Shown here: piece by piece, positions 17,208-25,370 of the stretch | How positions within the stretch are numbered: the stretch's first letter is position 1 | How the letters are laid out: each line of letters begins with the position of its first letter | DNA from: Alkalihalobacillus sp047302405 | GTDB lineage: Bacteria > Bacillota > Bacilli > Bacillales > Bacillaceae_D | Direction of reading: 5' to 3' | Length of the DNA stretch: 64,000 nt | NCBI RefSeq assembly: GCF_047302405.1 | Contig: NZ_CP154853.1 | Span: 248,001-312,000 of the forward strand | The notes under the pieces: model-generated | Seen by the model: the letters and a program-made list of their open reading frames with translations, nothing else | Database searches by the model: none | Told to the model about the DNA's origin: nothing | Program-made: the position numbers and the translations under genes

Positions 17208-17438
17208 GTGGACTTATTACTTTGGATAACTATTGGTTTTATCATAATAGGGTTTGTTGTTCTCATTTCTATGAAAAAAAATATGGAAAGTAAGCTCGCT
17301 TTTATAATAGAGAATATGAATAGCGAGGAAAGTTCAGAAAAAACTAAATCTATAGTTTGGTGGATAGTGAGTACAGTAGCTTGGGGAATAGTGAGTATGA
17401 TTCTTATTATTTGGTGGTTTCATAATTATTTTGGATAA
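17208..17438 (+). CDS. Small two-segment membrane protein, unknown
   Basis: About 76 residues from GTG 17208, chosen because GGAGGTGTTAAAG lies right before it; an in-frame ATG at 17190 overlaps that site. Two hydrophobic segments (LLLWITIGFIIIGFVVLI and WWIVSTVAWGIVSMILIIWW) flank a charged Glu/Lys/Ser loop. No family is recognised. Confidence 0.5.
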   Translation: MDLLLWITIGFIIIGFVVLISMKKNMESKLAFIIENMNSEESSEKTKSIVWWIVSTVAWGIVSMILIIWWFHNYFG

Positions 17439-17557
17439 TTATTGGTTGGGGGATTCTTTTAATAAAAGGTGCTCTTTTCTTTATGTTACAAACGGGACAA
17501 TTTGGTTTAATAAGAAATTTCAGGAGAATGTAGGATTCTAGTTGAATTAGGATTAAA

Positions 17558-17755
17558 ATGTCAGTTAACGTTTCACTCATTCAGAGGGGAGCCAATCCAA
17601 GAATTGTCCAGAAGCGCTTGGGCCATGAAGACATCCAAACCACCTTCCGATACTACGGTCATTTATGGGTGAATGCCGATAAAGAAGCGATTCATTCTTT
17701 AGAGCACGAGATGGAAAAGCATAAAAAACCAGCTCATCCCATGAACGGAATGTGA
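17558..17755 (+). pseudogene. C-terminal remnant of a tyrosine-recombinase integrase
   Basis: 65 residues corresponding to the end of a phage-type integrase: SLIQRGANPRIVQKRLGHED, then IQTTFRYYGHLWVNADKEAI. The GH in RLGHED is a catalytic box II element and the Tyr before GHL is the expected nucleophile. All N-terminal and most catalytic-domain sequence is missing. It lies 98 bp from the 3' end of tRNA-Ala, the usual place for an integrase beside its attachment site, so it marks an old integration. Confidence 0.8.
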
Positions 17756-17789
17756 ACCAGATGTGAACTTTTGTGAACTTCCCCTTCAA

Positions 17790-17835
17790 AATAAAAAATG
17801 ACGCAGGATTTCGTATAGCCGAAATCCTGCGTCAT
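17790..17835 (-). terminator. tRNA-Ala terminator, 16-bp perfect stem
   Basis: ATGACGCAGGATTTCG (17798-17813) pairs perfectly with CGAAATCCTGCGTCAT (17820-17835). On the minus strand it is followed by a T-rich run, downstream of the tRNA. Confidence 0.88.
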
Positions 17836-17853
17836 TACTGGTGTTACGTGTGA

Positions 17854-17926
17854 TGGAGCATAGCGGGATCGAACCGCTGACCTCTACGCTGCCAGCGTAG
17901 CACTCTCCCAGCTGAGCTAATGCCCC
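17854..17926 (-). tRNA. tRNA-Ala, anticodon GGC
   Basis: 73 bases. The acceptor stem GGGGCAT/ATGCTCC, D arm AGCTCAGCTGGGAGAG, anticodon arm CTACG-CTGGCAG-CGTAG with GGC, and T arm GGTTCGATCC are all intact. Discriminator A is followed by TCA, so CCA is not encoded. The 3' end lies beside the integrase remnant. Confidence 0.96.
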
Positions 17927-18023
17927 GTATTTAATTGACACTGCCTAAAACAAGAGCCTGTGTCTTTTTATTATGTACAAGAGCTATTATAAAAGGTTTC
18001 GCTAATTTGTGCAAGTCTAATTT

Positions 18024-18182
18024 TTAACCTAGAAGCAAACCTAATCCCCACCAACCTATTGCTGCAATAATTCCAATAACGAATGAACTAATCACAAGCT
18101 CTTTCTTTAGCTTTTTCTCTTTGACAAAATCAAATATTGTCCAACCTATAAACACGGTAAAACCAAAAATAATCGCATCCAT
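18024..18182 (-). CDS. 52-residue small membrane protein
   Basis: ATG 18182 to TAA 18024, preceded on the minus strand by AAAGGAAAGGAAAC. Two hydrophobic segments (about residues 4-20 and 29-51) are separated by the basic stretch KEKKLKKE, and the protein ends in IGWWGLGLLLG. A hydrophobic hairpin of this type fits a small membrane protein; I do not recognise the family. It sits between tRNA-Ala and the GMC unit. Confidence 0.55.
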   Translation of the reverse strand: MDAIIFGFTVFIGWTIFDFVKEKKLKKELVISSFVIGIIAAIGWWGLGLLLG

Positions 18183-18564
18183 TATTTTGTTTCCTTTCCT
18201 TTAAGCACTTTAACCATTTTAGCAGATTTTTTATTTAACAAACAAGTGATTATGGTCGAATTGATCTAATCTACGAGAGGCATCACTATGATAAATAGAT
18301 AATAAGTCAGTCCCCATCTTTTTTGTAAGCGGGGACTAATTGACGATTACGATGATAATTAAACTGACGGTCTTTATAAGTCTACCTTTTCTATTCCACT
18401 CTAAAATAGAATTTGTTATGAAAGTAATGGCTTAAGTGAACTGGTTAGTCCAAGTTAATTTACGTAAAGGTTGGGATATATCCTATTTTTTAGGTACACA
18501 GAAGTGGTATTTTGTTTTAAATGGTGCGGTAGGTAACGTTCATTCTTCATCGAAAGTTGACATG
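18183..18564. other. Intergenic region downstream of the GMC unit
   Basis: No gene seen. AGTCCCC (18309-18315) and GGGGACT (18331-18337) can form a 7-bp stem with a 15-base loop. There is no clear T-run, so terminator function is doubtful. Confidence 0.4.
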
Positions 18565-20262
18565 TTAAAAATACTTATTTGCTAACAATTTTGCTGTGCG
18601 TGTGGCAAGTGCTTGTGTTGTTAATGTCGGGTTGGTACCTCCTATGGCATTGGCTTGAACACTATTGTCAGCGATATAGAGACGATTGACTTGGTAAGCT
18701 TCGCATGACGAATCAACCACCTTCCCCATCCTCATTGTAGATTTAGGGTGAATGTAGAAGTTGGCGGCAATATCATTTCGATGAATTTTACGTGCCCCTG
18801 CCTTTTGCAGGAGAACCCGGCCAATTTTCGTTAATTGATTTCTTTTCTTTGCTTCTGTTTTGCTCGGAGTATAGTGTATGAGTGCTACGGGTCCATGTTC
18901 ATCCTCCGTATAAGGGTCCAACTCCACTCTGTTTTGAAAATGGATATCATCATCGGCTATGATCAACAGGCTAAGTGAGCGTCTATAATTGTCCATATTT
19001 TCTTTTAGATCGGAACCCGTAAGCCGCCCTTTTTGATCCCATAAACTAGAATTGAGATGGTTATTATATCCAGCCTGACTGGAACCATACTGCATCATTG
19101 CTAACAGCCCTGGACTTAACCCCATATCTTGAACCGTCCCGAGCCCCGGATAATCGAGTCTTGCCCCTGACGTATGGCCGATGAACGGGTCAGACGTTGG
19201 GCTTCCTATGATCTGCATTAATGTTTTCTCGTCAAATATTCCTGTAAGTGTGTCAATATAATGATTCGTCAACCCTCTGCCTACCCAAGGATTATAAGGC
19301 AAGTTGGAATTTAACCAAAGGCGCGGACTTTCGATTGCCCCTGCGGCCATGACCACCACTTTGGTAAAAATTTCATTGATTTCTCCCGTCCACGTATCGC
19401 GGCACTTTACGCCGACAGCGGAGAAATGGCCGGTTGGCTCTAGTTCAGTTAACACTTCTGTCGTGAATGTGTTCGGCCGAAATGTCACCTTCCCCGTCTT
19501 CATCGCAAGCGGAACATAACTGACATTCGTTGAGCGTTTTGCCATTTTGTCAAGGGAAGGGCCATAAGGGCAACCATGTTCGCAATGGCCGCTTAGCGTA
19601 CAGCCTTCCATATGGCTTAATTGTTCTAACGAATAATTCATATCCATGAGATGTTTATTCGGAGGTAAAATCGCATTTGGTTGCGGGCGATAACCAATTT
19701 CCATCACATCTAATGTTCGATTGAGCGAAAACCCTGCCTTTTCTGCACCGTAAAAAAACAGTGCTTCTTTTGAAGTCATGGGTGCATATTCTACCGGTAA
19801 CGTTTCTTCGACTTTTTCATAATAAGGAATTAGCTCGTCGTAGGTGATAGGCCATTCCTTATTAATCGCATGGGGATGTGCACGCGGTGAATTTGCCCAA
19901 TAATGAAGAGTGGTTCCCCCAATGCCTGCATTTTGCCACAATAATCCAGGGTTAGGAATGTTTCGATACCAAGGACTGCGTCTACGGTCTGCCGGTCCCA
20001 GTCGAAACTTTCCATTTATGGGGCTATTCATATCATTTTCAAGCCTTGTTAACTGCTTGCGGTAGAGGGAACTGTCCAAGTCTTCCGGATCGGAGCTTTC
20101 CTGTGCGAGCCCGCGATGTTGATTAGGGTTTGGCCAGTTCTTATTTCCATACCATGGACCTGCTTCAAGTACGAGTACCTGAATGCCCATTTCGCCCAAC
20201 TCTTTTGCGATTACGGACCCCCCACCACCAGCGCCAATGACAATGACATCTGGATTTTCCAA
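18565..20262 (-). CDS. GMC-family FAD oxidoreductase (gluconate 2-dehydrogenase alpha-like), copy 2
   Basis: 565 residues. The N-terminal FAD fold has VIVIGAGGGGSVIAKELGE and VLVLEAGP. A Cys-rich stretch follows (GCTLSGHCEHGCPYGPS). The C-terminal catalytic region has IHPKSTMRMG and GGTNPTLTTQALATR, the positions of the GMC His and Asn. The family oxidises alcohol groups of sugars or sugar acids; the real substrate is unknown. It is a close paralogue of the preceding gene, same length and alignable throughout. It is the last gene of a leftward three-gene unit. No export signal is seen. Confidence 0.88.
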   Translation of the reverse strand: MENPDVIVIGAGGGGSVIAKELGEMGIQVLVLEAGPWYGNKNWPNPNQHRGLAQESSDPEDLDSSLYRKQLTRLENDMNSPINGKFRLGPADRRRSPWYRNIPNPGLLWQNAGIGGTTLHYWANSPRAHPHAINKEWPITYDELIPYYEKVEETLPVEYAPMTSKEALFFYGAEKAGFSLNRTLDVMEIGYRPQPNAILPPNKHLMDMNYSLEQLSHMEGCTLSGHCEHGCPYGPSLDKMAKRSTNVSYVPLAMKTGKVTFRPNTFTTEVLTELEPTGHFSAVGVKCRDTWTGEINEIFTKVVVMAAGAIESPRLWLNSNLPYNPWVGRGLTNHYIDTLTGIFDEKTLMQIIGSPTSDPFIGHTSGARLDYPGLGTVQDMGLSPGLLAMMQYGSSQAGYNNHLNSSLWDQKGRLTGSDLKENMDNYRRSLSLLIIADDDIHFQNRVELDPYTEDEHGPVALIHYTPSKTEAKKRNQLTKIGRVLLQKAGARKIHRNDIAANFYIHPKSTMRMGKVVDSSCEAYQVNRLYIADNSVQANAIGGTNPTLTTQALATRTAKLLANKYF

Positions 20263-20355
20263 TAAACTCCCCTCATTTCTAGATATTTTTACTGAAAAAT
20301 TTCGCTTCTTATCAGGTATCCTCGAAGTTTACTATTATAAGTTTTGTTATGGTCA

Positions 20356-22053
20356 TTACGAAAAATATTTTTTGGCTAACAATTCTGCTGTTCGTGTGGC
20401 AATTGCTTGTGTCGTTAAGGTCGGGTTGGGACCTCCTATGGAATTGTAATGGTTGCTATTGTCTGTTATATAGAGGCGCTTTACCTGAAAAGCCTCGCAT
20501 GATGAATCGACGACAAACCCCATTCTCATCGTGCTTTCCAGATGAATGTAAACATTAGGAGGGAGCACGCTTCGATGTACGGTTTTCGCTCCGGCTTGAC
20601 GTAAAATATTCGTTGCGATTTTTGTCAACTGGGTCCGTCTTTGTCTGTCTTGTTTGCTTGGGACATAGTGTACGAAAGGGACCGGTCCATGTTCATCTTT
20701 AATATGGGGATCGACTTCCACCCTGTTTCGATACTGTACTTCGTCATCTGTAAAGATCGCAAGTGTGAGGCTGACACTATAATCCTTCATTGATTCTTGG
20801 AGGTCAGCTCCAACGATTCTTCCTTTCTGATCCCAAAAGTCTGAATGAAGATGTTCACTATATCCCGCCTCGCTGGTGCCGTATACGACCTGTGTGGCGA
20901 GTCCTGGACTTTCACCTAATGTTTCAATCATCCCCAGACCTGGATAATCAAACCGTGCCCCCGACGTATGTCCCATAAAGGGGCCGACGATCGGGCTACC
21001 TAGAATTTTCATTAATGTCTGTTCATCAAATGTTCCCGTGACTGTATCCATAAAATGATTCGTCAAGCCTCTCCCAACCCAAGGATTATGAGGTAAGTCG
21101 GAATTCAGCCACAGGCGCGGACTTTCGATTGCCCCAGCAGCCATAACCACTACTTTAGCAAAAATTTCCTCGATTTCTCCTGTCCACGTATCGCGGCACC
21201 TTACGCCGATAACGGAGAGTTGCCCATCGGGATCCGTATCAGTTAATACTTTGGTTGTAAATGTATTCGGCCGAAATGTTACCTTCCCGGTGTTCATCGC
21301 AAGCGGAACATAACTGACATTGGTCGATCGTTTGGCCATTCTTTCTAGAGAAGGTCCATAGGGACATCCCTGTGCACAATGTCCGCTTAGTGTACAGCCT
21401 TCCATATGACTTAATTGTTCTAACGAATAATCGGAATTCATGAGGTGTTCATTTGGAGGTAAGATCGCATTCGGTTGGGGCCGATAACCAACCTCCGTCA
21501 CATCTAACGTCTGATTAAGCGAAAATCCCGCTTTTTTTGCACCGTAATAGAACATGGCTTCCTTTGATGTGGTCGGTGCAAATTCCACCGGTAATGTGTC
21601 TTCAACTTTTTCATAGTAGGGGATTAGCTCATCATAACTAATAGGCCACTCGTTGATTGCTTGTGGAAATGCACGAGGTGAGTTGCCATAGTAATGAAGA
21701 GTGGTTCCTCCAATTCCTGCATTTTGCCATAATACTGCTGGATCAGGAATGTTTCTATACCAAGGACTGCGCTGTCGATCCGCTGGGCCCCACCGAAATT
21801 TTCCGTTTACAATATCATTCATATCATTTTCAAGTCTTGTCAACTGCTTGCGGTAGAGGGAACCGTCCAAGTCTTCTGGGTCAGAGCTTTCCTGAGCCGA
21901 GCCGCGATGCTGGTTTGGATCAGGCCATTTTTTATTGCCAAACCATGGACCTGCTTCTAGGACAAGTACTCGAATTCCTAATTCCCCTAGTTCTTTAGCT
22001 ACTACCGCACCTCCGCCACCTGCACCAATGATGATGACATCTGGATTTTTCAT
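20356..22053 (-). CDS. GMC-family FAD oxidoreductase, copy 1
   Basis: 565 residues with VIIIGAGGGGAVVAKELGE, the Cys-rich GCTLSGHCAQGCPYGPS, IHLESTMRMG and GGPNPTLTTQAIATR. Its start ATG shares one base with the stop of the upstream small subunit (TAATG), so the pair is translationally coupled. With a gluconate-2-dehydrogenase subunit 3-type partner this should be the FAD catalytic subunit of a membrane or cytoplasmic dehydrogenase. The usual cytochrome c subunit gene is missing. The near-identical organisation of copy 2 indicates tandem duplication. Confidence 0.88.
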   Translation of the reverse strand: MKNPDVIIIGAGGGGAVVAKELGELGIRVLVLEAGPWFGNKKWPDPNQHRGSAQESSDPEDLDGSLYRKQLTRLENDMNDIVNGKFRWGPADRQRSPWYRNIPDPAVLWQNAGIGGTTLHYYGNSPRAFPQAINEWPISYDELIPYYEKVEDTLPVEFAPTTSKEAMFYYGAKKAGFSLNQTLDVTEVGYRPQPNAILPPNEHLMNSDYSLEQLSHMEGCTLSGHCAQGCPYGPSLERMAKRSTNVSYVPLAMNTGKVTFRPNTFTTKVLTDTDPDGQLSVIGVRCRDTWTGEIEEIFAKVVVMAAGAIESPRLWLNSDLPHNPWVGRGLTNHFMDTVTGTFDEQTLMKILGSPIVGPFMGHTSGARFDYPGLGMIETLGESPGLATQVVYGTSEAGYSEHLHSDFWDQKGRIVGADLQESMKDYSVSLTLAIFTDDEVQYRNRVEVDPHIKDEHGPVPFVHYVPSKQDRQRRTQLTKIATNILRQAGAKTVHRSVLPPNVYIHLESTMRMGFVVDSSCEAFQVKRLYITDNSNHYNSIGGPNPTLTTQAIATRTAELLAKKYFS

Positions 22054-22679
22054 TATGTTCCCCCCTCATTTCTGGGCATTTTTAACAAAAAACCACGAAA
22101 GTCACGATAACCTAACGACACACCGGGGTACCCCACTTGCTGCCAGCTTAAAGGGAAAAATTCGAGGCGGCGTTGAGCTGGAGGAAGGAGTCTTGTCGAA
22201 CCGTAAGCGGACCACTCAGAATAATAGCCAAATAAAGATAATCGGTTCAATGCGTCGGTCATGTGTTTAACCAATCCTGCATTATTTGTATATGGAGACG
22301 GTAAAGCATTAAGATCTACGCTCAGAGACTCGAGAGCAGCTAAGACTCGAATTCGATCTGAGCGGTTAAGGGTGGAAAATGCTCCCTTAGAATACAACTT
22401 TATCGGGGAAGCTTGTAACTGACCATTGGCTAAGAGTTGTGTGGCCGCAGCGTCTAACATCAAGGCTGTAGGATAAGCGAGTGGAATAGGAGTCTGAAAG
22501 AACTGTTGTTGGATCGTAATCTGTTGATCGAGTGCATGAATGACATATTCATGAACATTTAAATCCGAATCAATGAAATGTGGGCCGTGCTCGATTGAAG
22601 GTGTTGAAGGGACTAAAGCATCTGTAAGAGCTTGGAAAGTCTCGCAAACATATTCCTGAAATGGGGTTGAATTTCTAAT
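22053..22679 (-). CDS. Gluconate 2-dehydrogenase subunit 3-like protein, probable ATT start
   Basis: 208 residues if begun at ATT 22679. Upstream of the first TTG (22463) the frame stays open and encodes a sensible N-terminus (RNSTPFQEYVCETFQALTDALVPSTPS), as expected for this family. The in-frame TGA at 22686-22688 limits the start, and no ATG, GTG or TTG lies between. ATT is seven bases from AGAGGTG (22687-22693). No Tat signal is visible, unlike many homologues. The protein is thought to support or anchor the GMC subunit; it overlaps that gene by one base. Confidence 0.7.
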   Translation of the reverse strand: MRNSTPFQEYVCETFQALTDALVPSTPSIEHGPHFIDSDLNVHEYVIHALDQQITIQQQFFQTPIPLAYPTALMLDAAATQLLANGQLQASPIKLYSKGAFSTLNRSDRIRVLAALESLSVDLNALPSPYTNNAGLVKHMTDALNRLSLFGYYSEWSAYGSTRLLPPAQRRLEFFPLSWQQVGYPGVSLGYRDFRGFLLKMPRNEGGT

Positions 22680-22871
22680 GAGCGATCACCTCTTTAAAAA
22701 CAGAATAGTTCTATTTATATAAGTGAACTGGGTAATTTATGTTATTATTTAAAAAAAGTAAAGTGAAATTGGCCTAATAAAAAAGTGAGGTGAATACGTG
22801 GATTTATTATTTTTGTTTATATGATTAGTGTATAAAGTTGTGATCAGGGCTTGAGCTAATGTTTTGCCAAT

Positions 22872-23135
22872 GTGATGAAAGACAGGCTCATTAGGTTGAG
22901 CAATGAAAGGAAAATCACTAATTATTTTATAAATGAATCCATTTTTATGATGATAAAAAAGTTTGGTTATGGCAATTTAATCATGTTAGCCATTGGGATT
23001 GTAATTATGTATTTGATTGTTGATTTTAAAACCCCTGATTTTTTAGATTTAACGCTGATGGTCATATTTGGTCTAACTATTTTGTTGAATCTTATTAGAT
23101 TTATTTATATATATAAGGAAGCAAATGATGAGTGA
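22872..23135 (+). CDS. Small membrane protein, unknown
   Basis: 87 residues if started at 22872; a shorter start at the MMIKKFGYG methionines is also possible, and neither has a strong ribosome site. Two hydrophobic segments (LIMLAIGIVIMYLIV and LTLMVIFGLTILLNLIRF) are followed by a charged tail. No family is recognised. Confidence 0.4.
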   Translation: MMKDRLIRLSNERKITNYFINESIFMMIKKFGYGNLIMLAIGIVIMYLIVDFKTPDFLDLTLMVIFGLTILLNLIRFIYIYKEANDE

Positions 23136-23170
23136 GGTATTTGCAATAGTTGAAAAAGGTGAGATTTGTT

Positions 23171-23201
23171 AAAGGAGGGGGGGCGGTATACCCCCTCCTT
23201 T
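23171..23201 (-). terminator. GC-rich hairpin downstream of the XRE/ImmA module
   Basis: AAAGGAGGGGG pairs with CCCCCTCCTTT around a loop. It lies between the convergent small membrane gene and the leftward module. The T-run is weak in both directions. Confidence 0.5.
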
Positions 23202-23207
23202 ATCTGT

Positions 23208-23564
23208 TTATCCGGAGTAATACCTCCGCACACTCATTTGCAGAACTTCCTCTAAATCATCAAAACGAACAAGGAAATAGTCCGCCTCTTCAAGATGATG
23301 AAGGTTACCCCCATTCATTAATAAGTCCGCTTTTAATTGTTCCGTGTTAATAGAATAAGACTGTTGATTAAATGGATCTTTTGTTAATGAAGCTTGACTA
23401 ACCGTTATAACCGCTAATGAATCATGGAATTCTTCAGGATAAAATCGTTCATACGGCAAATTTAAAGAATAATGAACATAAGAATCCGATAAATCGGCAG
23501 GTAACAGCATCCATTGAGGATATAATTGCCCACCAATTTCATCATAATAAACGCTTGATTTCAT
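23208..23564 (-). CDS. Hypothetical protein coupled to ImmA-like peptidase
   Basis: 118 residues, acidic and Tyr/Leu-rich, no membrane segment. Its start overlaps the end of the upstream metallopeptidase gene by 23 bases, so expression is coupled. I do not recognise a family. Its fixed position at the end of an XRE-ImmA unit suggests it is a partner or a substrate of the peptidase, which is inference. Confidence 0.6.
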   Translation of the reverse strand: MKSSVYYDEIGGQLYPQWMLLPADLSDSYVHYSLNLPYERFYPEEFHDSLAVITVSQASLTKDPFNQQSYSINTEQLKADLLMNGGNLHHLEEADYFLVRFDDLEEVLQMSVRRYYSG

Positions 23565-24159
23565 AGCTTAATTTTTCCTCCCCTACTTGTTTGGATAGCT
23601 GATGAAGAATCTGTTTCGTTGAATCGTAAAGATCTCCGTTACTCTGAAGTGATTTTTTTCTTCTATTTATTTCGGCTCTTTGCATTTTATATTGAAATTC
23701 TTGTCGACTTCTCTCATTTTGAATGATCTCAAAACGCCTCCGCACAAATTTTGCAGGAATCTCGAATCGCTCTACTAAATAATTGATCGATTGATTTTTC
23801 ATCACTTCGGGTTCAAAGATATGTCTAGGCATAGAAAAATAAAGAGTGTACCAGTTGGCCTGCTCTTCTTGAAGTTTAACAAATGATTCAGGTAAAAAAC
23901 GCTGATCACCTGTATGCTTTAGGACATGTGACAATTCATGAAAAAAATCATATCTTTGTTCAAAATACGTTTTTGATTTATCAAGATAAATGATCGCGAA
24001 ATGTTCATCCCCAATAAATTTACTGGGACCATTAATGTATTCGATATGGGAGGAGAATATATGGCTAATGTTTTCAATCGTTAAATCTTTTACGTGAACA
24101 ATCCCATGCTCTTTAAATAACTGGCTACACTCCATATCTCGATAAGTTGAAAAGCGCAT
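23542..24159 (-). CDS. ImmA/IrrE-family metallopeptidase
   Basis: 205 residues. The zinc motif HELSH (in YDFFHELSHVLKHTG) near residue 75 is the family hallmark, followed by EEQANWYTLYFSMPRHIF, which includes the third-ligand Glu region. These peptidases cut cognate XRE repressors to induce mobile elements, as ImmA does with ImmR of ICEBs1. AGAGGTGGTAAA precedes the ATG. It is the middle gene of XRE-ImmA-unknown. The XRE gene directly upstream is the likely substrate. Confidence 0.85.
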   Translation of the reverse strand: MRFSTYRDMECSQLFKEHGIVHVKDLTIENISHIFSSHIEYINGPSKFIGDEHFAIIYLDKSKTYFEQRYDFFHELSHVLKHTGDQRFLPESFVKLQEEQANWYTLYFSMPRHIFEPEVMKNQSINYLVERFEIPAKFVRRRFEIIQNERSRQEFQYKMQRAEINRRKKSLQSNGDLYDSTKQILHQLSKQVGEEKLSYEIKRLL

Positions 24160-24301
24160 TTTACCACCTCTTTAATAAGAATGTATGTTCGTTTTATGGC
24201 GATAATAAAAACCTCATTCGAGGCATTTATTATGTATAAATGAGTATACCACATGAAGGTCTCTACCTTTTTAAGGAAAGTTACATAGAAAAGACCTAAT
24301 T

Positions 24302-24664
24302 TTATTTTTTTGATTCTTTTTCTTTTAAGAAACGTTCTCGTAATGCTCGGTATCTTTTTAACTCTTCTTCCATTACCGATTCAAGGTGTTCTTTTTCATC
24401 ATCGGTCAAATTATGGGCTCCTTTTCGAAACGCTTGGTTCAATAATCCGTCTGGATGATCGGTTCGTCCAAGTAAATAATCGGTCGTTACACCATAATGA
24501 TCAGCGAATTTTGTAATTAAATCGGGGTCAGGTTTGGAATGGCCGCTTTCATATCTAGATAATTGATAGTTGGTTAGTTCAAAAAAGTTTGCCGCTTCCT
24601 TTTGTGATTTGAAAGGACTATTTTCCCTCAGCTTTTTTAATCTCATTCCTAAAGTATTCTCCAT
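24302..24664 (-). CDS. XRE-family repressor
   Basis: 120 residues. The helix-turn-helix spans about residues 6-60 (RLKKLRENSPFKSQKEAANF, YQLSRYESGHSKPDPDLITK, YGVTTDYLLGR). A Lys/Glu-rich C-terminal helix follows. CGGAGG precedes the start. It is divergent from the promoter at 24753-24781. Three TTGC-N7-GCAA palindromes between the divergent units are its likely operators, one touching its own promoter. It resembles the immunity repressors of phages and integrative elements. Confidence 0.88.
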   Translation of the reverse strand: MENTLGMRLKKLRENSPFKSQKEAANFFELTNYQLSRYESGHSKPDPDLITKFADHYGVTTDYLLGRTDHPDGLLNQAFRKGAHNLTDDEKEHLESVMEEELKRYRALRERFLKEKESKK

Positions 24665-24707
24665 AAGCCGGCCTCCGATTGCTATTTATACAATTATTAT
24701 AAACGAT

Positions 24708-24809
24708 TTGCGAAAAAAGCAAAAGTTTTAAATTAAATAGGCAATAAAAGGATTGACGTTGCGTTTTATGCAACGTATTATAGAAAATAAGCAGTTGCAA
24801 AATATGCAA
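24708..24809 (+). promoter_or_regulatory. Divergent promoter region with three TTGC-N7-GCAA operators
   Basis: Operators lie at 24708-24722, 24759-24773 (extended to CGTTGC...GCAACG) and 24795-24809; a degenerate half-site is at 24824-24827. The rightward promoter is TTGACG (24753-24758), 17 bases, TATTAT (24776-24781). The middle operator fills that spacer exactly. Leftward, TATAAT on the minus strand lies just beyond the first operator. Repressor binding at these sites would shut the rightward promoter and tune its own. Confidence 0.7.
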
Positions 24810-24858
24810 AACAGATAACTTGATTGCAAATAACATAAAAGAAAAGAGGGGAATCGAA

Positions 24859-24927
24859 TTGGACAAGCAGATGATGAAGGAGTGGGTAGTCTCAAGAAAT
24901 AGAAGGGGAAGTGAGTTCATATGGTAG
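24859..24927 (+). CDS. 22-residue ORF ahead of the coiled-coil membrane protein
   Basis: TTG start eight bases after GAGGGG. It encodes a short peptide beginning MDKQMMKEWVVSRNRRG and ends at TAG 24925-24927, overlapping the next start by seven bases. It could be a leader peptide for translational coupling or a tiny protein. Confidence 0.35.
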   Translation: MDKQMMKEWVVSRNRRGSEFIW

Positions 24928-25100
24928 AAAAAGAGATAGAGAGACGAGTTCAAAAGCTTGAAATCAAAATCGCCACACAAGAGCAACGGATGAGTAGCCT
25001 GGCGGCAGAAATCAAAGATGTTAAGAACACTCTTACGTGGATTAATCGTTTAATTCTAGGGGCGCTCATTTTACAGATTTTTAGTTTTTATTATGGATGA
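24921..25100 (+). CDS. 59-residue coiled-coil plus membrane-segment protein (XhlA-like)
   Basis: ATG 24921 to TGA 25098-25100, preceded by AGGGGAAGTGAG. The first 40 residues form a heptad-patterned charged helix (VEKEIERRVQKLEIKIATQE). The end is one hydrophobic segment (WINRLILGALILQIFSFYY). The layout is that of XhlA, the membrane-associated partner of phage lysis genes in PBSX-type prophages. No holin or amidase gene follows. It is the only clear product of the repressor-controlled rightward promoter. Confidence 0.6.
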   Translation: MVEKEIERRVQKLEIKIATQEQRMSSLAAEIKDVKNTLTWINRLILGALILQIFSFYYG

Positions 25101-25279
25101 AATGGAGAGGAGAAAGTGGAGAGCGCTGTGTGTTTCTCTGTTTTCGTTTAAGTAGCGGAAGTCTTAGGGTTTGGCCAGCAAGGATGAGTAAAAAACGTCA
25201 TCAAAAAGTATTTCGTTTCAGTTGACAAAGAATTTCCTAAATAAAAATATCTCACTTCCCTTAATAATCTAAATATTAA

Positions 25280-25309
25280 TTGACATCATGATTGTTCAAC
25301 GCTTACAAT
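25280..25309 (+). promoter_or_regulatory. Candidate hut operon promoter
   Basis: TTGACA (25280-25285), 18-base spacer, TACAAT (25304-25309), about 60 bases before hutP. Confidence 0.55.
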
Positions 25310-25370
25310 TAAAGTAGTCTTTAGTTATTAGTGAGTTTTACGTATTTAATTTGAAAAGAGTGGTTAACCT

